Notes under the pieces: generated by a model
Seen by the model: only the letters and a program-made list of their open reading frames with translations
Told to the model about the DNA's origin: nothing
Database searches by the model: none
Program-made: the position numbers and the translations under genes
Shown here: piece by piece, positions 58,283-64,000 of the stretch
Position numbering within the stretch: position 1 is the first letter of the stretch
How the letters are laid out: each line of letters starts with the position of its first letter
Source: Geosiphon pyriformis
Lineage: Eukaryota > Glomeromycota > Glomeromycetes > Archaeosporales > Geosiphonaceae
DNA length: 64,000 nt
NCBI GenBank assembly: GCA_016748015.1
Contig: JAAOMT010000706.1
Coordinates: forward strand, 637,047-701,046
Direction of reading: 5' to 3'

Positions 58283-59143
58283 CTATTGTGTCTTATTTAA
58301 AACTCTACTCCTACTGGCAAACATCATTTTTTGCATTTTCCTAGTCTCCCAGCCGGGTGGGTACAAGAGTTTTGGATCAATTAAATCTACGTCACTTTGT
58401 GGCCATTGCTGACGTTTGAATCGATCTTCAGTGTCTTGACGCATTAAATGTGTTGTATCGAGGACAAGTACCGGCGTTTCCAATTTCTCCCCCTTTTGTT
58501 GCCCTTTCAATTTAAAATGATTCTTTTGATTTTTCCTTTCTTCTTGGATGTCTTTGTCAATTATACAATCGATAAGAAATATTTGATATTCCATAAGAAA
58601 ATCAGTATCTTCAAGATTAGTGTCTGAATCATCTTCATTTAAGTCGTTGATTTTCCTTTTAGGATCTATGCTTGAAATGTCAATTTTTAGCTTCTTTAAA
58701 GCTCTTTCGATTTCAATTATTCTATTGTCGTTTGGAGATGTAGTTGGCACTGGCTTTTTCTTTGAAACTCCCAAACTTTTGTTAATTTCACCAACCGGCT
58801 CACTTTTATTCTCCTCTTGGCCATCAAAAGCGGAATAAAAGGTATAAAATCCTTGCTCTCTATTATTCTCTTGTTCTTCTAGTGATGCAATCCGAATCTT
58901 TGGAGCCTTAAAAGTGGAGAAAGACAAGGTTGAATTATTTTCGTCGTTATCATGTCTATTTCGCGACTGACCCTCTTCATCACTTCGTCCCAATAATCTT
59001 CCCAAACTATAGCGACTTTTTTGATTCGAATTTTGCCGAGTCATAATTTTCCAAACAATCCAAAAGAGGATTAAAGAAATAATGAATAAAAAAGCTGTCA
59101 TGCACAATACACTAAGTGGAGTATTCAGATATGGAAATTTCAT
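58283..59143 (-). CDS. Unknown single-TM protein with long charged tail
   Basis: 286 codons, intact. The N-terminus carries one strong membrane helix at about residues 10-32 (L-S-V-L-C-M-T-A-F-L-F-I-I-S-L-I-L-F-W type) followed by Lys/Arg, so the bulk would face the cytoplasm. The rest is hydrophilic, with Ser/Asn/Glu-rich stretches (about 36-110), an acidic patch around residues 165-180 and a Lys-rich stretch near 200-220. P-P-G-W-E-T-R-K near residue 263 is the most folded-looking part. No domain was recognised. Codon use and GC match neighbouring genes. A later exon cannot be excluded, but the terminal stop fits a single-exon gene. Confidence 0.6.
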   Translation of the reverse strand: MKFPYLNTPLSVLCMTAFLFIISLILFWIVWKIMTRQNSNQKSRYSLGRLLGRSDEEGQSRNRHDNDENNSTLSFSTFKAPKIRIASLEEQENNREQGFYTFYSAFDGQEENKSEPVGEINKSLGVSKKKPVPTTSPNDNRIIEIERALKKLKIDISSIDPKRKINDLNEDDSDTNLEDTDFLMEYQIFLIDCIIDKDIQEERKNQKNHFKLKGQQKGEKLETPVLVLDTTHLMRQDTEDRFKRQQWPQSDVDLIDPKLLYPPGWETRKMQKMMFASRSRVLNKTQ

Positions 59144-60040
59144 CCCAATCAGGTGGAATAACTTTACGGATGGTTAAGAATCTTTTGTTGTTGTTTTGAT
59201 CCTGTGGGGTTTTCTCTTTGATATTCAGAGAGCAATTCTGGTGAAATTCGATTCAGAAATAATTTCAAGGTTCAATATATGATTCTGACATAGTGAAGAG
59301 AACTTGTAAAAAGCACTCAATCATTTGAAGGTTTGTTTTATTCTTCATGTTGGATGCATAGCGAAAGAAGGAAAAGTATTCATGTGGAAAATTGACAATG
59401 TCCTATAAAGTTTTAAAATATTGCAACTCACAGAGAGTGCAAAGTAGGTTGGTGCTTGAATCTACCAATCAATTTGTTTTACATACAAGGCATTGTGATT
59501 TTTGGATGCGACTTTATCTTTAAAATAGGAACAGTTGAAATCTCAAAATGTTAAGAAACTTAACCATTAAATTTACATGTAATTGAAGCTCAAAAAGTAT
59601 GATATCAAAATGATATTTAGGCTTCCCGTAATTTTTATGCAGATATTTATAGTGATGAAAATGATTGATTGCATTAGGGTGTTCAAATAACTTAAACATC
59701 ATCATATTTTAAGTAAGGTAATCTTTCCCCTTGAAAATGCCGATATTTTAAAGTTTTTAGTGATAATTTAGTGATATTAAGCCAATAGAATTCAAAGAAT
59801 TTCGATTTTTTTTTAATAATTACTATTTAATTACTTTTCCTTGGGAAAATTATAAGTATTCTTTTTCAAATCAAACAATTAATTTGAAACTTTTTTGAGG
59901 CTGATAATTTTGAAATACTATTGAGAAATGGGTAGTATCATTGGAAAGAAGTACGGTGAATATCAATTTGAAGACTGGTATAAATTAAAAAGTGGAATCG
60001 GGAAAATAGAAAAAAGTCCTTAGTTAATTTGTTTATTTAA
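59144..60040. other. Intergenic, upstream of the minus-strand gene
   Basis: Presumed promoter side of the unknown TM gene. No other gene. A 61-residue frame at 59,520-59,705 (minus) lacks support. Confidence 0.4.
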
Positions 60041-60320
60041 TAATTATTAAATTCTAGTGCCTCCAGCTTTTCAGTACACTCTTAAATGCATTTAGACATG
60101 CTAGAATCTAATTTCCTATAGGTTTCTCTGGGAATTTTTACCATTCTTCTTACAATGTTATATGAAATTGTAATTATTTGCAAATTCCCAATTTCTTTTT
60201 GTACTTGCTTTTGCAATTTATCCGATAACCGCTTAATTGGACTAGATAAAATGTTTATGCAAGTGTTTAACTTTTTTTTAAAAAATTCTTTTCTTCAGAT
60301 ATTTGGCTGTATAAACTAGA
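60041..60320 (-). pseudogene. Possible Tc1-like transposase tail remnant
   Basis: Minus-strand reading at about 60,165-60,085 gives K-I-P-R-E-T-Y-R-K-L-D-S-S-M-S-K, resembling the C-terminal 'IP-E-L-SMP-R' block of Tc1 transposases. The rest is degraded and no inverted repeats were found. Evidence is a single short block, so confidence is low. Confidence 0.3.
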
Positions 60321-61087
60321 AATTATCATCTCAGAATAATGAATGTTTGTGGAACTATGAGAATAAATTCTTTTTTCAAAAAAATGAAAATCCCTAATAT
60401 GAATCTAAGATAAGATTATATAGAAGAATGAATCAAAGTTTTCTTATTCATTAATTTGATGAGTTAGTTTTTAAGCATGTGAAAACAAAATTTACTGTTT
60501 TTGTTATAATCTTGCGACCAAATTGAACAATTGCGTCAAAAGTCATTTGTAACAATTGTTTAATAATTTTTATTAAGTAAAAAAGAACAACCAGTTTAAA
60601 TAAAATAATGCTTTAAAGAATAAACTTAAAAATTTTGGGTTTTATAAACAGCTTGTTTTTTTGTTTAAATTCAGTAATTTTTTTTTTAAAAAATTAAATG
60701 AATTATTCTTTATTATACAAAATTTGAAAAAATTTTATTAAACAATATTATATATTGATTTACAATAAATATTCAGAAATCTAATTAAAATTATAAGATT
60801 AAAAATAAATCTTCCTTTTAATTTTTATAATTTAATATTTCGTGAAACATCAAGATCTTTTAATACAAACTTAAAAATGTTATTCAATCATTTCAATAAA
60901 AAATTGATTTCTATTTTTCTTTTTTTACTTAATACAGTTTTTTAATATGTTTTACAAGTTTTAATTAAATTTAAGTCTAGACTTTAAGATAATAAATTTT
61001 GAAGTATATTTATATTAAAATACCTTTTATTGAATTAATAGATTATTATTTAAAAAAAAACATCTTGTAATTTAATATTTTATTTAG

Positions 61088-61126
<39 letters not shown>

Positions 61127-63535
61127 TCAGTATAAAAAAAATATGTGATTAAATACATCAATAATTGCACAAGTTTTGAATGAAAAACTTAATTAATACT
61201 TTATTTTAAATTTTATTTAAAAATATGATACATAAAGTTTTATATGTCTAACAGCAAAAAAAAAGATGCAAATACTTTTAATTGCTTAACAAAATCAGTT
61301 AAATTCTTGAAATTTAGGTTTTTTAATTTGAAATTATAAATTTTGGATTTCATTACAACAGTTGCTGCCATTACCAAATCGATTGAACAATTCGTTGTTA
61401 ATATTAATATTATGCAAAGTAATAACATAAAAGTTAAAAAATAAGTATTTGATAGTTTAAAAACAGAATTAATAAATAAAAAAATTGAATAATTTAAAGT
61501 TTTAATTTTAAAGATTTCAAAAATAATCAACAATTTTAATAACAATATTAAAAAAAATTATGAAAAAACAAGAAAAATATGTTAAACATAAAAAAAGTAT
61601 AAAAACTAAATTTCATAACGCTAAAAAAAATTTAATTAAGTAAATTAATATTTGCACTTAATTTTAATTAGAAAGCACAATATTGATTAAAATAAGTTTA
61701 TTAATAGAAAATACATTTTTTTAAATTTACTAATTGTTTCCAAAAAAAAAATTTGTTATTATTATGTTTGGCTAAGACCTATAAATTTTTGTTACTATAA
61801 TATGTATTCATTGAAATAAAATATTGTGGTTTATAAAATTTTCCAATATTTAATTTGTTTTTACAAATATTTTTAAATATTTTGAGAAATTAAATGAATA
61901 TTTAAGTAATATTAATAAAAATAAATAATATTATAAAATTTTATATTTATTTTATATTTAATTATATTAAGATTATTAATTATTTCTATTAAAAATTTAA
62001 TTGACTGATAGCTTTTTTTAACAAGCTTATATAAACTGCTCTTAAAATATCGAAGCATTTAATTAAAAAGGCATAATTTTTAAGATTTCCTTAAAATTTA
62101 TTACTTGAGAGATAAATCATTCATTTAATAAACTTCAAGTTTGATACTTGAAAAACTATTTCTTAATTGTTGGATTTCTAAAAAGTCATTTGTAATGCTT
62201 TAATAAATTCTCTTTGAAACTGACTTTGTTAGTTGTTTCCACTATTGTATTTAAGTAACTCTCTTAGCTTCATATTTTCAAGCTATCAATTTTATATATT
62301 AATATCCCAAATTCATATGCTTTTTGAAGCCTGTTATCCAATATTACGATGTATTATTTTTAAGCTAACCTAATAGTTTGCATGCAGTTGGAGTTGCAGT
62401 TAAATCTTCTAATAATTTTGCCATGGTCAAATTGTGTAACTTTATTCTTTTGAAGTTAGCATTAATTTAATATCATAACATTTTTATGAATTAGAAAATT
62501 CGAAAATTTTAAAGTATCTAACTATGCAGAATTTATTAGCAATTTTATAACTTAATTTATTCATATAATATGTCATTTGTTTTTATGTTGTGAAAACATC
62601 CCTCGATTTGTATAAAAAACTTAGTAAAATGTAATTTCTTTCAGAATACGTACGGCAAACCGGTGATTTGTATAGAAACGGTTCAAAAAAGAATCACTTA
62701 AAATTAAGTAGTCAACTGGAAATTAAGGCAAATTTTTGGTCATGAGACCCTTTAAAGGTTGTTTATAAATAAAATTTTATGATGAAGATTTTTTAGTTAT
62801 ACCTAAAGAGAGATTATACCAAGTCCAATTTATTTTGGGAAAATCAAATAAATTGATATTATCGAAATTAATAAAGTTTTCGTAAATTTAAACCATCATG
62901 TCTAAAAAAGCCAAAATCATACTACGTGAACTTTTATAGATTTAGACTGCTGCTTCCATCTTCTTATTGAAATTATTTAATGGACTCTATCAATAAAAAT
63001 TAATAAAGATTGAAATGTAAAAGACTCTGCAAAATAGAAAAACCTTCCTAAATGAAGTATGAGGTCGACCCGGTTACATCTACCCTTAAACGATTTAATT
63101 TGAATTAATAATCATAAAATCGGAATCACATGCTTCACTTTAATAAAGAAATATGTGTTTAAAAACTTATTAACTTTAAAGGAATTTAATATGATATCTA
63201 AATCGCGCTAAAAAGTTTCAGTGTTTGTAATAATCGAATTTCCTGCAGTACTTTTTTTTTATGATCGTTTTCATATGTAACCATAAGATTTAACTCTACC
63301 AAATTATTTAGCTCACCTGACTAAAATTTAAGAAATCCAATCTCATTCTTAAAATGTATAATCGATTTATGCATTATAAATAAGTTGAGAAAGCGTTATT
63401 ATATTTTTAAGTCTATCTTAAAATTTTAATTAATAGTAAAAAATTTAAGTATTCATTTTTATTATTACTAAAAATAATAAAATAAAATTTTTCCTGAATA
63501 ATTTAGCAAATAAATGAGAAAATTATAGCCGGATA
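60321..63535. other. Long AT-rich intergenic stretch
   Basis: 60,500-62,200 is almost pure A/T with homopolymers and no recognisable element. (AAT)n lies at about 61,091-61,122. Complexity rises after 62,200 but no gene was identified. The 101-codon minus-strand frame at 61,240-61,545 is Leu/Ile/Asn-rich and probably chance. Confidence 0.5.
61091..61122 (+). repeat. (AAT)n microsatellite
   Basis: About ten consecutive trinucleotide units within A/T-only sequence. Confidence 0.9.
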
Positions 63536-63539
63536 TTAT

Positions 63540-63547
63540 TATAAAAA
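63540..63547 (+). promoter_or_regulatory. Candidate TATA box of the secreted-protein gene
   Basis: TATAAAAA followed by GG, about 113 bases before the ATG at 63,660, at the point where composition changes from hyper-AT to pyrimidine-containing 5' flank. Spacing and consensus fit a eukaryotic TATA element. Confidence 0.45.
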
Positions 63548-63659
63548 GGCCATTTTACCCGTTTTATGTTTTCTTCACCCCAATTTCATTCAAAGTTTTA
63601 ATACTTTCTTAAAGTTTAAACCATCAACTAAAGCTCATACAAATCTTTAAATTATTAGA

Positions 63660-63956
63660 ATGTTGCCCAAGGTTATCGTCTTCGCATTATTAATAGTTCT
63701 CTATCTCGGTGTAGTAGATGCGTTTCAAGCTATAGGATACCAAGAACGCGATTTCAGCGGAAAAGCTACAACTATTAATGTTATACCTCAATGCCGAAAT
63801 ACGCCGGCTAAGGGGTGGAAGTCTTTGCGAAATTTAGCCCCTGTAAAACCATGTTACCGAGTTTGGTTGGAACCTAATTGTCTAGGTAAATCAAGGGATT
63901 ACTGTGGATCAAACTCCAGGTTTGCCTTTACCGTGAGGTCTATTAAGGAAACATGA
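63660..63956 (+). CDS. Small secreted cysteine protein
   Basis: 98 codons, intact. A classic signal peptide (residues 1-21: Lys, then a Leu/Val/Ile core, ending V-V-D-A) implies a mature protein of about 77 residues with four Cys at 45, 65, 74 and 82, so probably two disulfides. The mature chain has two similar halves: a Y-Q-E-R-D-F-S-G-K segment and an L-E-P-N-C-L-G-K-S segment, each aromatic/acidic then G-K. This loosely recalls a beta/gamma-crystallin-type Greek-key repeat. That family call is inference; function is unknown. A secreted effector or antimicrobial role would suit the size and export signal but is not shown. A good TATA box lies upstream. Confidence 0.75.
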   Translation: MLPKVIVFALLIVLYLGVVDAFQAIGYQERDFSGKATTINVIPQCRNTPAKGWKSLRNLAPVKPCYRVWLEPNCLGKSRDYCGSNSRFAFTVRSIKET

Positions 63957-64000
63957 TAGGTTTTTAACGGAGGAGAACCGAAGAAAATAGATTTTAAGCT

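Overview
This window looks like nuclear DNA of an arbuscular mycorrhizal fungus (Glomeromycotina, Rhizophagus/Gigaspora/Diversispora type). It is extremely AT-rich, its genes have many short GT-AG introns, and the retroelement families are ones I recognise from that group: a LINE with RT and RNase H, and a Ty3/gypsy element carrying a dUTPase. The species cannot be fixed from the sequence. Family statements rest on remembered family patterns; no search was run.

Layout. Bases 1-33,400 are a graveyard of nested mobile elements: a decayed LINE (330-4,590), an inverted LTR-gag piece (4,600-7,376), a second and older LINE (7,377-13,390) split by a pogo/Tigger transposon (8,730-10,814), stacked LTR/gag fragments, a full-order but dead gypsy element (16,430-27,617) with gag, protease, dUTPase, RT, RNase H and integrase, another LTR-gag piece (27,618-30,045), and a fairly fresh Tc1/mariner copy (31,996-33,350). 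A 20-N gap at 18,810-18,829 is flanked by two copies of the same 1,799 bp, almost certainly an assembly artefact.

Bases 33,700-64,000 are a sparse gene region: a five-exon class 3 lipase-like gene (minus), a Sel1-repeat pseudogene (minus), a roughly 21-exon DNMT1-like cytosine-5 DNA methyltransferase (40,260-45,426), an arrestin-like protein, a signal-peptide/Cys-rich/Asn-rich/single-TM surface protein, tRNA-Ser(UGA), an unknown single-TM protein (minus) and a small secreted cysteine protein at the right edge. Tc1-like relics and hyper-AT stretches lie between them.

Most interesting points. (1) A gypsy element with a dUTPase domain between protease and RT. (2) Stop codons in the LINE, Tigger and Tc1 copies are mostly explained by G-to-A or C-to-T changes at Trp, Gln and Arg codons, a RIP- or 5mC-deamination-like signature, in the same window as a full-domain DNA methyltransferase gene. 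(3) That methyltransferase gene has one apparent 1-nt frameshift in a G run. (4) The lipase has GHGVGG where GHSxGG is expected, so it lacks the nucleophilic serine. (5) The precise Tigger-in-LINE nesting gives a relative age order.
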